Shown: positions 44,434 to 54,189, counted from the stretch's first letter. The stretch is DNA of 64,000 bases from Catellatospora bangladeshensis (GCF_016862575.1 NZ_BONF01000012.1:175999-239998), one strand, 5' to 3'. A program made the numbers and translations. The notes: a model not told the origin generated them from the sequence alone.

Positions 44434-45485
44434 CCGGGGGCGGCGGCGGTGACCACGCGGGTCACCCACACGTCCGGGTCGGCGATCTCGTCGAGGGTGG
44501 GCAGCGTCTGCGGCGACGTCCAGATCCGGTTCAGGCCGTCCATGCCGACCCGGTCGAGGACCGCCTGCACGAAGCGCCTTCCCTCGGCGTACTGCCGCAT
44601 CTTGATGTCTATGCCGAGCAGCTTCCGCAGATACTGCTCCACGGGGTTGCTGGGGTTGCGGCGCTTGTCGAACGCGGCGCGGATCCGGGCGACCGACGGG
44701 ATGACCTGCGGGCCGACCCCGTCCATGACCACCTCGGCGTGCCCCTCCAGCAGCGTCAGCACCGCGGTGAGCCGGTCCAGCACGGCCCGCTGCTCCGGGC
44801 TCTGCACGGCCTCCAGCAGCGACGTGCCGCGGGCGTCGTCCGGCTCGCGGGCCGCCTTGACCGCCGCGACCACCTGCTGGTACGCCTGCGAGAACATGCT
44901 GCCCGACGGCGGCTCGGTGGCCTCGACGAACGCACGCACCTCGGCCAGGAAGTGCTCGCGCAGCCACGGCACCGCGGTGAACTGGGTGCGGTGGGTGACC
45001 TCGTGCAGGCACACCCACAGCCGGAAGTCGCGCGGGTCGGCCTTGATCCGGCGCTCCATGCCCACGATGTTCGGGGCGACCAGCAGCAGCTGCCCGACGG
45101 GCGCGCCGAAGATGTCGTACTGGCCGAGCACCTTGCCGGACAGGTAGCCGAGCACGGCACCGGCCTCCACGCCGGTCACCTTCGCGCCGACCACGTTGCC
45201 GAGGAAGCCCACCTTCTCCTCGAGCTTGTCGGTCAGCGGGCTGATCACCGTACGCAGGCCCTGCACGTTGACCTCGGCCCACGTGCGCCGGTCCACCACG
45301 CGCACCGGCCCGTCCGCGAGCTGCGGGGTCATCCTGGTGTACTCCGCGACGTGGCCCACCGCCTCGTCGGCCAGCCGCCGCAGGTCGGCGACGACCTCGG
45401 TGGCCTGCTCCAGCGTCACGGACGGCCCGGTGGGGCCGAACCGCGCGGCGGTGGTCGAGGCGAGATCCCAGTCCACGAGAGCCAT
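44430..45485 (-). CDS. zinc-dependent metalloprotease-like protein (DUF2342, F420-biosynthesis-associated family)
   Basis: A 351-residue protein with an HExxH zinc site, LHEVTHRTQF, in its middle and a downstream conserved Glu-rich helix (LLEGHAEVVMDG). Families of this type are annotated as coenzyme F420 biosynthesis-associated or DUF2342, though a catalytic role is not proven. It equals Rv3626c and is coupled to tilS. Cytoplasmic by lack of a signal. ATG 45485 lies in a 54-bp divergent spacer with the gamma-glutamyltransferase gene. Confidence 0.88.
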   Translation of the reverse strand: MALVDWDLASTTAARFGPTGPSVTLEQATEVVADLRRLADEAVGHVAEYTRMTPQLADGPVRVVDRRTWAEVNVQGLRTVISPLTDKLEEKVGFLGNVVGAKVTGVEAGAVLGYLSGKVLGQYDIFGAPVGQLLLVAPNIVGMERRIKADPRDFRLWVCLHEVTHRTQFTAVPWLREHFLAEVRAFVEATEPPSGSMFSQAYQQVVAAVKAAREPDDARGTSLLEAVQSPEQRAVLDRLTAVLTLLEGHAEVVMDGVGPQVIPSVARIRAAFDKRRNPSNPVEQYLRKLLGIDIKMRQYAEGRRFVQAVLDRVGMDGLNRIWTSPQTLPTLDEIADPDVWVTRVVTAAAPG

Positions 45486-45539
45486 GCCTAAGAACCTACT
45501 CCCCCGTAGCGAGAAACCACGGCGTGCTTGGATCTAGGA

Positions 45540-47123
45540 ATGCGACAGGCGGTGTACGCGCCCCAGGGAGCGGTGGCCACGAGTCAGCCGCTCGCGGCCC
45601 AGGCGGGCCTGGCCATGCTGCGCGAAGGCGGCTCGGCGGTCGACGCGGCGGTCGCCGCCGCGGTGACCCTGACCCAGGTGCAGCCCGGCTCCAACGACAT
45701 CGGCGGCGACCTGTTCGCCCTGGTCTGGGACGGGGAACGGCTGCACGGCCTGAACGCCTCCGGCCGCGCCCCGGCCGCCCTCACCCTCGACGCGATGCGC
45801 GCGGCGGGCAGCGCGCCCTCAGCCGCGCTCGGTGGTGGGCAGGCGCGCGCCGAGCTGGCGCCGCCGGACCGCGGCTGGCTGCCGGTGACCGTGCCCGGCG
45901 CCCCGGCGGGCTGGCGCGACCTGCACGACCGGTTCGGGCGGCTGCCGTTCGAGCGGCTGTTCGCCGACGCGGTGCACTACGCCGAGCAGGGCTGGACCGT
46001 GTCGCCCACGGTCGCCGCACGCTGGGCGAGTTCGGTGGAGCTGCACCGCTCGCTGGGCCACCCCGAGTGCCGGGCCTGGGCCGACGTGTTCGCGCCGGAC
46101 GGGCGCGCGCCCCGGGTCGGGGAGCGGTTCCGCAACCCGGGCGCGGGGCGGGCGCTGCGGCTCATCGGCGGCAGCCACGCCGACGCCTTCTACCACGGGG
46201 AGATCGCCGCCGCGCTGGAGGCGTACGCGGCGACCACGGGCGGCCTGCTCACCGCCGCCGACCTCGCCGCGCACACCAGCACCTGGGTCGAGCCCGCCGC
46301 TGCCGCCTACCGCGGGCACACCGTGTACGAGCTGCCGCCCAACGGGCAGGGCGTCGCCGCGCTGCAGGCGTTCGCGCTGCTCGACGGGCTGGCCGGGCAC
46401 GGGCTGCACGAGCAGATCGAGGCGATGAAGCTCGGCTTCGCCGACGCGCACGCGTACGTCGCCGATCCCGACCTGGCCGCGGTGCCCGACCTGCTGGAAC
46501 CGTCCTACCTGGCCGCGCGCCGGAAGCTGATCACCGGCCGGGCCGGGGACCCGGCGCCCGGCGACCCGATGCGCGGCGGCACCGTCTACCTCGCCGCGGC
46601 CGACGCCGACGGCATGATGGTCAGCCTGATCCAGTCCACCTACATGGGCTTCGGCTCGTTCGTGACGCTCCCCGGGTACGGCTTCAGCCTGCAGAACCGG
46701 GGGGCGGGGTTCAGCCTCGACCCGGCCCATCCGAACGTCGCCGCGCCGGGCAAGCGGCCGTTCCACACGATCATCCCCGGGTTCCTGTTCCGGGACGGGG
46801 AGCCGGTCGGGCCGTTCGGGGTCATGGGCGGGCACATGCAGCCGCAGGGGCACCTGCAGCTCGTGCTGGCCACCGTGGACGGCGGGCTCGGGCCGCAGGA
46901 GGCGCTGACCCGGCCGCGCTGGTACTGGCACGCGGGCCGGAAGGTCGAGGTCGAGCCCGAGTTCGACCCGGTGCTGGTCGAGGAGCTGCGCTCCCGCGGT
47001 CACGAGGTCACCGTGGCCACCGACCGCTCTACCTTCGGCATGGGCCAGGCCATCTGGCGTATCCCCGGTGGCTACGTCGCCGGCTCCGAACCCCGCGCCG
47101 ACGGCCAGGCCGCCGCCTACTGA
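45540..47123 (+). CDS. gamma-glutamyltransferase family protein
   Basis: A 527-residue Ntn-hydrolase precursor of the GGT family, which self-cleaves to expose a threonine nucleophile. The N-terminal APQGAVATSQPLAAQAG, AGSDIGGD-like PGSNDIGGD loop and the probable catalytic Thr348 in RGGTVYLAAAD are present, as is GGHMQPQGHLQ near the end. Ordinary GGT has GTTH/SVV at the cleavage site, so the GTVYL variant may alter substrate choice. No signal peptide is visible, suggesting cytoplasmic action. ATG 45540 is preferred over TTG 45528. Confidence 0.88.
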   Translation: MRQAVYAPQGAVATSQPLAAQAGLAMLREGGSAVDAAVAAAVTLTQVQPGSNDIGGDLFALVWDGERLHGLNASGRAPAALTLDAMRAAGSAPSAALGGGQARAELAPPDRGWLPVTVPGAPAGWRDLHDRFGRLPFERLFADAVHYAEQGWTVSPTVAARWASSVELHRSLGHPECRAWADVFAPDGRAPRVGERFRNPGAGRALRLIGGSHADAFYHGEIAAALEAYAATTGGLLTAADLAAHTSTWVEPAAAAYRGHTVYELPPNGQGVAALQAFALLDGLAGHGLHEQIEAMKLGFADAHAYVADPDLAAVPDLLEPSYLAARRKLITGRAGDPAPGDPMRGGTVYLAAADADGMMVSLIQSTYMGFGSFVTLPGYGFSLQNRGAGFSLDPAHPNVAAPGKRPFHTIIPGFLFRDGEPVGPFGVMGGHMQPQGHLQLVLATVDGGLGPQEALTRPRWYWHAGRKVEVEPEFDPVLVEELRSRGHEVTVATDRSTFGMGQAIWRIPGGYVAGSEPRADGQAAAY

Positions 47124-47212
47124 CCCCACCCTCGGACCTCGCCGCACCGGCTGCCCGCCGCACCGGCTGCCCGCTAGTGGCCGGGCGACTTCCGGGGCCG
47201 GGCCGCCCAGCC

Positions 47213-47277
47213 ATGATCGCGAGTTCGTGTCGAAACCTGGGGTGGGACCACAGGTTTCGACACGAACTCGCGATCAT
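47213..47277. repeat. dispersed palindrome family A, copy 3 (CGAGTT type)
   Basis: A perfect 27-bp inverted repeat: 47213-47239 (starting ATGATCGCGAGTTCGTGTC) and 47251-47277, 11-nt loop. It is the best preserved member of the family. Confidence 0.92.
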
Positions 47278-47306
47278 CCCGGTGGCCAGAGGGGGCTGGT
47301 CCGTCC

Positions 47307-47371
47307 ATGATCGGCGTCTCGTGTCAAAAGGTGAGGTGAGACCGCAGATCTTGACACGAAACGCCGATCAT
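47307..47371. repeat. dispersed palindrome family A, copy 4 (GCGTCT type)
   Basis: 21-bp arms 47307-47327 (starting ATGATCGGCGTCTCGTGTC) and 47351-47371 with one mismatch. It forms a pair with copy 3, 30 bases away. Confidence 0.9.
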
Positions 47372-47372
47372 C

Positions 47373-47430
47373 CCGGTGGCCGGTGGCCGGTGGCCGGTGC
47401 CGGTGCCGGTGCCGGTGCCGGTGGCGGTGG
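47373..47430. repeat. CCGGTGG/CCGGTG minisatellite
   Basis: Three CCGGTGG units followed by about five CCGGTG units in the spacer before the subtilase. With the two palindromes it accounts for most of the 412-bp non-coding stretch 47124-47535. Confidence 0.85.
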
Positions 47431-47535
47431 GGGGTGGGGCGGGAGGCGGACGATCGGGTCGGGGTGGAGGGGGTTTGAGCTGGGCGGATGGGGGGTTGGC
47501 AAGTCCCGGGCTGTGGGGTGGTCGTTGACGCCACT

Positions 47536-50500
47536 GTGAAGATGGCTACTTTTGTCCGGATCAGCTGCGGGCTGGCCCTGGTGGCAGGCGCGGCGGTGAT
47601 ACCGGCCGGCGGCGGCGCGGCCGCGCCGGACGACGGCCCGCGCAAACTCCGTCCGGCCTCGCGGACCACGGTCGGCAAGGCCCCGACCAGCAGGCTCGCC
47701 AGGACCGACCGGAGCCTGCTCGACCGCAGCGACGGCGAGCGCATCCCGGTGCTGGTGAAGCTCGACTACGACGCGGTGGCCAGCTACGCGGGCGGCCTGC
47801 CGGGGCTGCCGGCGACCAGCCCGGCGGTCACCGGGGCGCGGCTGCGCAGCGGTGACGCCGAGCGCGCGTACGAGCAGTACCTTGCCGAGCGTGAACGCAG
47901 CTTCACCACGGCGCTCGCCGCGCGGGTGCCGCAGGCGCGGGTCGGGCAGCGGCTGCGCACCGTGTACGGCGGCGTCGCCCTCACCCTGCCCGCGAACCAG
48001 GTCAAGCAGCTGCTCGCGGTCGAGGGCGTGGTCGCCGTGCAGCGGGACGAGCTGCGCGAGCCGCTGACCGACGCCTCCAGCTCGTTCATCGGTGCGGACG
48101 TGCTGCAGAGCGGCGCGGCGGCGAACGGCGCCCCGACCAGCCAGGCCGGCAAGGGCGTCATCGTCGGCGTGCTGGACACCGGCGCCTGGCCGGAGCACCC
48201 GTCCTTCGCCGACCAGGGCGTGCTGGCCGCGCCCCCCGCGAAGACCGACGGCGCGCCACGCCGCTGCGACTTCGGCGACAACCCGCTGACCCCGGCCCGC
48301 GACGTGTTCCGCTGCAACAACAAGCTGATCGGCGGCGCCCCGTTCCTGGACGCGTACCTGGAGTCGTTCCCGGACGAGACGTACAAGACGGCGCGGGACA
48401 GCGACGGGCACGGCACGCACACCGCCTCCACCGCCGCGGGCAACGTGGTCACCTCGGCGAAGGTGTTCGGCGTCGAGCGCGGGCCGGTGCACGGTGTCTC
48501 CCCGGGCTCCTGGGTCAGCGTCTACAAGGTGTGCGGCAAGCAGGGCTGCATGTCGTCGGACTCGGCGGCGGCCGTGGCCCAGGCGGTGCGCGACGGCGTG
48601 GACGTCGTCAACTTCTCCATCTCCGGCGGCACCGACCCGTTCAGCGACCCGGTCGAGATGGCGTTCCTGGACGCGTACGCCGCCGGGGTCTTCGTCGCCG
48701 CCTCGGCGGGCAACTCGGGCCCCGAGGCGGGCACCGTCAACCACCTGTCCCCGTGGGTGACCACGGTGGCCGCGTCGACGCAGCGCCGCGAGTTCAGCTC
48801 GGCGCTGACCCTGCAGGCCGGTGCGGTGCGCAAGGTGCTGCACGGGGCGTCGCTGACCGGGGCCGCCGGACCGGCGCCCGTGGTCCGGGCCGGTGACACC
48901 AAGGGCTACAAGGGCGGCATGACCTGCGCGAAGCCCGCGAAGAAGGGCCTGTTCACCGGCAAGATCGTGGTCTGCGAGCGCGGCGGCAACCCTCGGGTCG
49001 AGAAGGGCTGGAACGTGCTGCAGGGCGGCGCCCTCGGCATGGTCCTCTACAACCCGGAGCTGCAGGACGTCGAGACCGACAACCACTGGCTGCCCACCGT
49101 GCACCTGCCCGACGCGGCCCTGCTGGAGTTCCTCGACGCCAACACCGGGATCACCGCGACCATCGGCGCGGGCGAGGCCGGCGCCGGCACCGGCGACGTG
49201 ATGGCCGCGTTCTCCTCGCGCGGGCCGGGCGGCCTCGCCCTCAAGCCCGACGTCACCGCCCCCGGCGTACAGATCCTGGCCGGGCACACGCCCACCCCCG
49301 ACGAGGCCGCGGGCGGCCCGAAGGGCGAGCTGTTCCAGGCCATCGCGGGCACGTCCATGTCCTCGCCGCACGTGGCGGGCGCCGCCGCGCTGCTGGCTGC
49401 CCGGCACCCCGGCTGGACCCCCGGCGAGCTCAAGTCCGCGCTGATGACCAGCGCGGTCACCGACGTGGTCACCGAGGACGGCAAGACCGAGGCCGGGCCG
49501 CAGGAGATGGGCGCGGGCCGGATCGCCGTCGACCGGGCCGACGAGGTCACCCTCACCGTCTCCGACACCGCCGACCGCATGATGGCCCTGGCCGGGGACG
49601 AGGTGCGCGCCGTCGACCTCAACCTGCCGTCGATCAACGCCCCGGTCATGCCGGGCCGCCTGACCACCGTGCGGACCCTGCGCGACATGACCGGCCGGAC
49701 CACGGCGTACGACGTCAGCACCACCGCGCCGAAGGACAGCGCGATCAGCGTGCCGCCGGTCGTCGTCGTCCCCGCGGGCGGCACCGCCACGCTGCCGATC
49801 ACCGTCAGCTCCCGCGCCACCGGCGACGCCTACCTGTCCGGCGAGGTCATGCTGACCCCGCAGGGCGGCGGCCGGGCCCTGCACCTGCCCGTGTCGTTCA
49901 AGCCCGGCCAGGGCCAGGTCACCCTCGCCAGCACCTGCACCACGAAGAAGGTGGCGCTCGCGGGCACCGCGAAGTGCACCGTCACCGCCGCCAACACCGG
50001 CTACGACGACGCGCCCGTCGACCTGGTCACCCGGCTCGACCCGGCGCTCGCCCTGACCGGCGTCGACGGCAGCGCCCGCGCCGCCGGGCCGCGCGAGATC
50101 CGGCACACCGGCACCCTGCGCGGCATCGAACCGGGCCGCCCCGGCCTGGCCGACCTGGACGACCGCGTCTGGCGCCCGCTCACCGTCCCCGCCGACCCCA
50201 TCGGCGACGAGGAGATCATCAACTACGAGGTGCCCGAGTTCGGCTACGGCGGGCAGACGTACACCCGCCTCGGCGTCGTCTCCAACGGCTACCTCGTCGT
50301 CGGCGGCGGCACCGGCCAGGACGTGCGCTTCGAACCGCCCACCGCCGACGGCGCGCCCAAACACGACCCGGCCCGCCCGAACAACGTGCTCGCCCCGTAC
50401 TGGGCCGACCTCGACGGCACCAAGGCCGAAGGCGTGCGCGCCGCCACCGTCAAGGGCGGCGGCATCGAGTGGATCGTCATCGAGTGGCGGGTCAACCGCT

Positions 50501-50838
50501 TCGGCACCAAGGACGGCCAGCGCTTCCAGGTCTGGCTCGCCACCGGCCCCGACGAGGACGTCCGCTTCGCCTACGACCGCAAGGACCTGCCCGGCGGCGC
50601 CAAGACCTTCGCCGTCGGCGCCGAGAACGCCCTCGGCAAGGGCGAGCTACGCACCACCAGACCAGGCCCCGACCTGCGCGTGCGCACCACCGACGGCAAA
50701 CCCGGCGGCACCGCCTCCTACACCGTCCACCTACGCGCCCTGCTCCCCGCAGACGCCCGCATCACCACCACCATGACAAGCCCCGAAGTCCCGGGCACCA
50801 CGGTCGTCCGTACCAAGATCCCCATCACCACCCCCTGA
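47536..50838 (+). CDS. large secreted subtilisin-like serine protease
   Basis: A 1100-residue exported S8 protease: signal peptide (about 1-30), an I9-type propeptide (about 60-190), and a catalytic domain with Asp214 (GVLDTGAW), His292 (GHGTHTAS) and Ser607 (GTSMSSPH), interrupted by a PA-like insert (about 440-540). After the catalytic part come Ig-like/Fn3-type regions and a nidogen-like C-terminal section. There is no sortase signal, so it is probably released to degrade protein. GTG 47536 is used; ATG 47542 (MATFVRIS) is equally possible. A family B palindrome follows. Confidence 0.92.
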   Translation: MKMATFVRISCGLALVAGAAVIPAGGGAAAPDDGPRKLRPASRTTVGKAPTSRLARTDRSLLDRSDGERIPVLVKLDYDAVASYAGGLPGLPATSPAVTGARLRSGDAERAYEQYLAERERSFTTALAARVPQARVGQRLRTVYGGVALTLPANQVKQLLAVEGVVAVQRDELREPLTDASSSFIGADVLQSGAAANGAPTSQAGKGVIVGVLDTGAWPEHPSFADQGVLAAPPAKTDGAPRRCDFGDNPLTPARDVFRCNNKLIGGAPFLDAYLESFPDETYKTARDSDGHGTHTASTAAGNVVTSAKVFGVERGPVHGVSPGSWVSVYKVCGKQGCMSSDSAAAVAQAVRDGVDVVNFSISGGTDPFSDPVEMAFLDAYAAGVFVAASAGNSGPEAGTVNHLSPWVTTVAASTQRREFSSALTLQAGAVRKVLHGASLTGAAGPAPVVRAGDTKGYKGGMTCAKPAKKGLFTGKIVVCERGGNPRVEKGWNVLQGGALGMVLYNPELQDVETDNHWLPTVHLPDAALLEFLDANTGITATIGAGEAGAGTGDVMAAFSSRGPGGLALKPDVTAPGVQILAGHTPTPDEAAGGPKGELFQAIAGTSMSSPHVAGAAALLAARHPGWTPGELKSALMTSAVTDVVTEDGKTEAGPQEMGAGRIAVDRADEVTLTVSDTADRMMALAGDEVRAVDLNLPSINAPVMPGRLTTVRTLRDMTGRTTAYDVSTTAPKDSAISVPPVVVVPAGGTATLPITVSSRATGDAYLSGEVMLTPQGGGRALHLPVSFKPGQGQVTLASTCTTKKVALAGTAKCTVTAANTGYDDAPVDLVTRLDPALALTGVDGSARAAGPREIRHTGTLRGIEPGRPGLADLDDRVWRPLTVPADPIGDEEIINYEVPEFGYGGQTYTRLGVVSNGYLVVGGGTGQDVRFEPPTADGAPKHDPARPNNVLAPYWADLDGTKAEGVRAATVKGGGIEWIVIEWRVNRFGTKDGQRFQVWLATGPDEDVRFAYDRKDLPGGAKTFAVGAENALGKGELRTTRPGPDLRVRTTDGKPGGTASYTVHLRALLPADARITTTMTSPEVPGTTVVRTKIPITTP

Positions 50839-50849
50839 CGATGGCAAGG

Positions 50850-50891
50850 AAGGGCACCTTCTTAACGGATTCCGTAGAAGAAGGTGCCCTT
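50850..50891. repeat. dispersed palindrome family B, copy 2
   Basis: AAGGGCACCTTCT (50850-50862) and its complement (50879-50891), followed by CTTAACG as in copy 1 at 5159-5200. It lies 11 bases after the subtilase stop. Confidence 0.85.
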
Positions 50892-50991
50892 CTTAACGCC
50901 CTGACCAGCCCTTGACCAGCCCTCGGGATGATCGTCACCAATTCCGACCCCGGCGTGCGCAAAGCACCGACAGTCGGGCACCCTTAAGCAC

Positions 50992-51555
50992 ATGGGCTGG
51001 TACGACGCGGACATCGACCGTGTGATCATCACTGAAGAGGAGCTGCGGGCCAAGACCGCCGAGCTCGCCAAGCAGGTCGCCGCCGACTACGCGTCGGTCG
51101 ACAGCCTCCTGCTCGTATGCGTACTCAAGGGCGCGGTCATGTTCATGGCCGACTTCTCCCGCGAACTCGGCAAGGTCGGCGCGCCGCCGGCGGAGCTCGA
51201 ATTCATGGCGGTCTCGTCGTACGGCCAGGGGACGACCTCCTCCGGCGTCGTCCGGATCCTCAAGGACCTCGACCGGGACATCGCGGGCAAGCACGTGATC
51301 GTCGTCGAGGACATCGTCGATTCCGGTCTCACGCTCTCGTGGCTGTTGAAGTACCTCGAGTCTCGGTCGGCCAAGTCGGTCGATGTGGTGGCTCTGTTCC
51401 GGAAGCCTGAGGCGATCAAGGTGCCGGTTCCGGTGAAGTATGTCGGGTTTGATATTCCGACTGAGTTCGTTGTGGGTTACGGGCTGGATTATTCGGAGCG
51501 GTACCGTGAGGTGCCTTATGTCGGTATTTTGAAGCCTGAGGTATATCAGCGCTAG
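50992..51555 (+). CDS. hpt: hypoxanthine phosphoribosyltransferase
   Basis: Purine-salvage enzyme making IMP/GMP from hypoxanthine/guanine and PRPP, 187 residues. The PRPP-binding VIVVEDIVDSGLTLSWL, the VLKGAVMF loop and FEFMAVSSYG-like EFMAVSSYG are typical; KYVGFDIP completes the purine pocket. The last 60 codons use far more T-ending codons than the first 120, an abrupt shift that continues through the spacer into early ftsH. ATG 50992 has no clear ribosome site. Confidence 0.95.
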   Translation: MGWYDADIDRVIITEEELRAKTAELAKQVAADYASVDSLLLVCVLKGAVMFMADFSRELGKVGAPPAELEFMAVSSYGQGTTSSGVVRILKDLDRDIAGKHVIVVEDIVDSGLTLSWLLKYLESRSAKSVDVVALFRKPEAIKVPVPVKYVGFDIPTEFVVGYGLDYSERYREVPYVGILKPEVYQR

Positions 51556-51571
51556 TCGTTGGCTTCGCTCC

Positions 51572-51649
51572 GCAGGGGGTGTCGCCGGGAACGCTGGGGG
51601 CCGCCAAGAACGGGCGGCCCTTTACGCTTTTCCCGGCGACACCCCCTGC
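51572..51649. terminator. nested palindrome with inner terminator downstream of hpt
   Basis: A perfect 19-bp outer stem (51572-51590 with 51631-51649) encloses an 8-bp GC stem (51598-51605 with 51613-51620) followed by TTTA. The inner hairpin looks like an intrinsic terminator; the outer one would make a long cruciform. Confidence 0.85.
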
Positions 51650-51872
51650 TCCGCTAGGTTCAGGTGGCTGGGTTGGGTGGGGCGTGCAGCATTTTTTAGG
51701 GGCAGCACACGGGTAACGCCCCATATTGGCTCCTACGAGGTTGGAGTCACCGTGGCTGGGTTTTGGGGGTCACTGACCCACAAGGTCACCGTGGGAGCCG
51801 TTCCTGGTTACTTCTTGTGTTCTGGTTAGCGTGCAGGCATTGAAACTCTGCCTTCGGTATCAGTCGAGCGGA

Positions 51873-51946
51873 GCGGGGTGGTCGGACGGGGCCGCGTAAA
51901 AGGCCGCGGGTTTTGCGGCCCCAGCGGCACCGGCCGGCCACCCCGC
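51873..51946. repeat. second nested palindrome upstream of ftsH
   Basis: Outer 13-bp stem (51873-51885 with 51934-51946, one G:U) around an inner 8-bp stem GGGGCCGC/GCGGCCCC (51888-51895 with 51915-51922). The build resembles the element 300 bases upstream. Confidence 0.7.
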
Positions 51947-52185
51947 GGAGCGACCCCACGGCGGCCGGGACGAAGCGAGTCAGCCCACAGCGAACACCCG
52001 GGGGATTTGGGTAGATTCGGGGCTGCTGGAGCTGAGAAAAGGCTGAACGTTGTGCGATGGGGGACACGCATGGGCCACCCGAGTGTTTGTACGGTGTACC
52101 GTCGAGTGACCGGGCCGCGCCCGGTGAGCTGACCGCCTCTATCGATCAGGAGGACACGGGCGCGCACAAAGCGTCCGGTAACAGC

Positions 52186-54189
52186 ATGGAGCGTACGCGT
52201 TTCTTCCGCCGGCCGATCTTCTGGATCTTCATCGTGGCCATCGGCGCGATCCTGCTCAGCCAGCTCTTCACCAGCGGCCCGAGCTACCAGCCCGTGGACA
52301 CCTCGGTGGCGCTCGCCCAGTTGAAGAATGCTGGGCCGGGGGCGATCAAGGAAGTGCAGATCCGGGACAAGGAGCAGACGATCCGGATCGACCTGGCCAA
52401 CAAGGCCAAGTTCGATGACGTCGAGACGGACAAGATCGAGGCTCAGTATCCGGCTGATGCGGGTCTTGAGGTGTTCAACGAGGTTGATGCCGCTAAGACG
52501 GCTGGGAAGATCTCGGGGAACTTCGACACCGAGGTCACCGAGGAGTCGGTGTTCCTGTCGCTGCTGGTGAGCCTGCTGCCGATCGCCGTGCTGGTGATCC
52601 TGCTGCTGCTGTTCATGTCGCAGATGCAGGGCGGCGGCTCGCGGGTGCTGAACTTCGGCAAGTCGAAGGCGAAGCTCGTCAGCAAGGACACCCCGAAGAC
52701 GACCTTCGCGGATGTGGCCGGTGCCGACGAGGCCGTCGAGGAGCTGCACGAGATCAAGGACTTCCTGCAGAACCCGGCGAAGTACCAGGCGCTCGGCGCC
52801 AAGATCCCGAAGGGTGTGCTGCTGTTCGGGCCGCCCGGAACGGGTAAGACGCTGCTGGCGCGGGCTGTGGCCGGTGAGGCGGGGGTGCCGTTCTACTCGA
52901 TCTCGGGTTCCGACTTCGTCGAGATGTTCGTGGGTGTCGGTGCGTCGCGGGTCCGTGACCTGTTCGAGCAGGCGAAGGCGAACGCGCCGGCGATCGTGTT
53001 CGTGGACGAGATCGACGCGGTGGGCCGCCACCGCGGCGCGGGTCTCGGCGGCGGTCACGACGAGCGCGAGCAGACCCTCAACCAGCTGCTCGTCGAGATG
53101 GACGGCTTCGACGCGAAGGGCGGCGTCATCCTGATCGCCGCGACCAACCGTCCCGACATCCTCGACCCGGCGCTGCTGCGCCCGGGCCGCTTCGACCGCC
53201 AGATCGCGGTGGACACCCCGGACATGGTCGGCCGCAAGTCGATCCTGCGGGTGCACGCCAAGGGCAAGCCGTTCACGCCCGACGTGGACCTGGACGCGGT
53301 GGCGCGGCGTACGCCGGGCTTCACCGGCGCCGACCTCGCCAACGTGATCAACGAGGCCGCGCTGCTGACCGCGCGTCAGGACAAGCGCGCCATCTCGAAC
53401 GAGTCGCTGGAGGAGTCGATCGACCGCGTGGTCGCCGGCCCGCAGCGGCGCACCCGGGTCATGTCGGACCACGAGAAGAAGATCACCGCGTACCACGAGG
53501 GCGGGCACGCGCTGGTGGCCTGGGCGCTGCCGCACTCCGCGCCGGTGCACAAGGTGACGATCCTTTCGCGCAGCCGCTCGCTGGGCCACACCCTGGTGCT
53601 GCCGACCGAGGACAAGTACACCCAGACCCGCGCCGAGATGATCGACACCCTGGCGTACGCGCTGGGCGGCCGTGCGGCCGAGGAGCTCGTGTTCCACGAG
53701 CCCACCACGGGCGCCGGCAACGACATCGAGAAGGCGTCCGCGCTGGCCCGTGCCATGGTCACCCAGTACGGCATGAGCTCGAAGCTCGGTGCGGTCAAGT
53801 ACGGCACCAGCGGCGACGAGCCGTTCCTGGGCCGGTCCTACGGCCACGAGCGGGACTACTCCGACGCCATCGCCGCCGAGATCGACGCCGAGGTGCGCTC
53901 GCTGATCGAGACCGCCCACGACGAGGCGTACGAGATCCTCGTCGAGTACCGGGACGTGCTGGACAGCATCGTGCTGGAGCTGATCGAGAAGGAGACCATC
54001 TCGACCGCCGACATGGCGCGCATCTGCGCCCGCGTCGTCAAGCGGCCGCCGATGGCCCCGTTCAACGGCTTCGGCAAGCGCACGCCCTCCACCCAGCCGC
54101 CGGTGCTGACCCCGGCCGAGGTGGAGAAGCAGCGCGAGTCCGCCGACGGCGAGGTCACCGTCTCCTCGTCCGCGGAGGCCTCGAACTGA
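52186..54189 (+). CDS. ftsH: ATP-dependent zinc metalloprotease FtsH
   Basis: Membrane-bound AAA+ protease for quality control of membrane proteins, 667 residues. Two transmembrane helices (about 9-27 and 122-145) flank a short outer domain; the AAA domain has the Walker A GPPGTGKT (about 215-222), Walker [12 protein letters not shown] and second-region-of-homology RPGRFDR; the zinc site is His437-EGG-His441. Start at ATG 52186 matches other FtsH proteins; AGGAGG at 52149-52154 is too far to be its ribosome site. Its first ~110 codons have lower GC than the rest. folE follows closely. Confidence 0.95.
   Translation: MERTRFFRRPIFWIFIVAIGAILLSQLFTSGPSYQPVDTSVALAQLKNAGPGAIKEVQIRDKEQTIRIDLANKAKFDDVETDKIEAQYPADAGLEVFNEVDAAKTAGKISGNFDTEVTEESVFLSLLVSLLPIAVLVILLLLFMSQMQGGGSRVLNFGKSKAKLVSKDTPKTTFADVAGADEAVEELHEIKDFLQNPAKYQALGAKIPKGVLLFGPPGTGKTLLARAVAGEAGVPFYSISGSDFVEMFVGVGASRVRDLFEQAKANAPAIVFVDEIDAVGRHRGAGLGGGHDEREQTLNQLLVEMDGFDAKGGVILIAATNRPDILDPALLRPGRFDRQIAVDTPDMVGRKSILRVHAKGKPFTPDVDLDAVARRTPGFTGADLANVINEAALLTARQDKRAISNESLEESIDRVVAGPQRRTRVMSDHEKKITAYHEGGHALVAWALPHSAPVHKVTILSRSRSLGHTLVLPTEDKYTQTRAEMIDTLAYALGGRAAEELVFHEPTTGAGNDIEKASALARAMVTQYGMSSKLGAVKYGTSGDEPFLGRSYGHERDYSDAIAAEIDAEVRSLIETAHDEAYEILVEYRDVLDSIVLELIEKETISTADMARICARVVKRPPMAPFNGFGKRTPSTQPPVLTPAEVEKQRESADGEVTVSSSAEASN

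Larger units (their letters stand above)
51556..52185. other. 630-bp spacer between hpt and ftsH with nested palindromes
   Basis: Contains two nested hairpin structures (51572-51649 and 51873-51946), short GGAGTCACCGTGG/AGGTCACCGTGGG near-repeats (about 51742-51795) and lower GC than its surroundings. An in-frame extension of ftsH to ATG 52057 is open but unlikely. The ftsH promoter must lie here; I could not place it. Confidence 0.55.

Noticed and set aside
47368..50364. Minus-strand open frame of 998 codons
   Set aside because: Antisense of the subtilase gene; composition is typical of a shadow frame and no domain can be read.
52057..52185. N-terminal extension of FtsH from ATG 52057
   Set aside because: The added 43 residues are hydrophilic, unlike any FtsH N-terminus, and would precede the first transmembrane helix; ATG 52186 matches homologue length.
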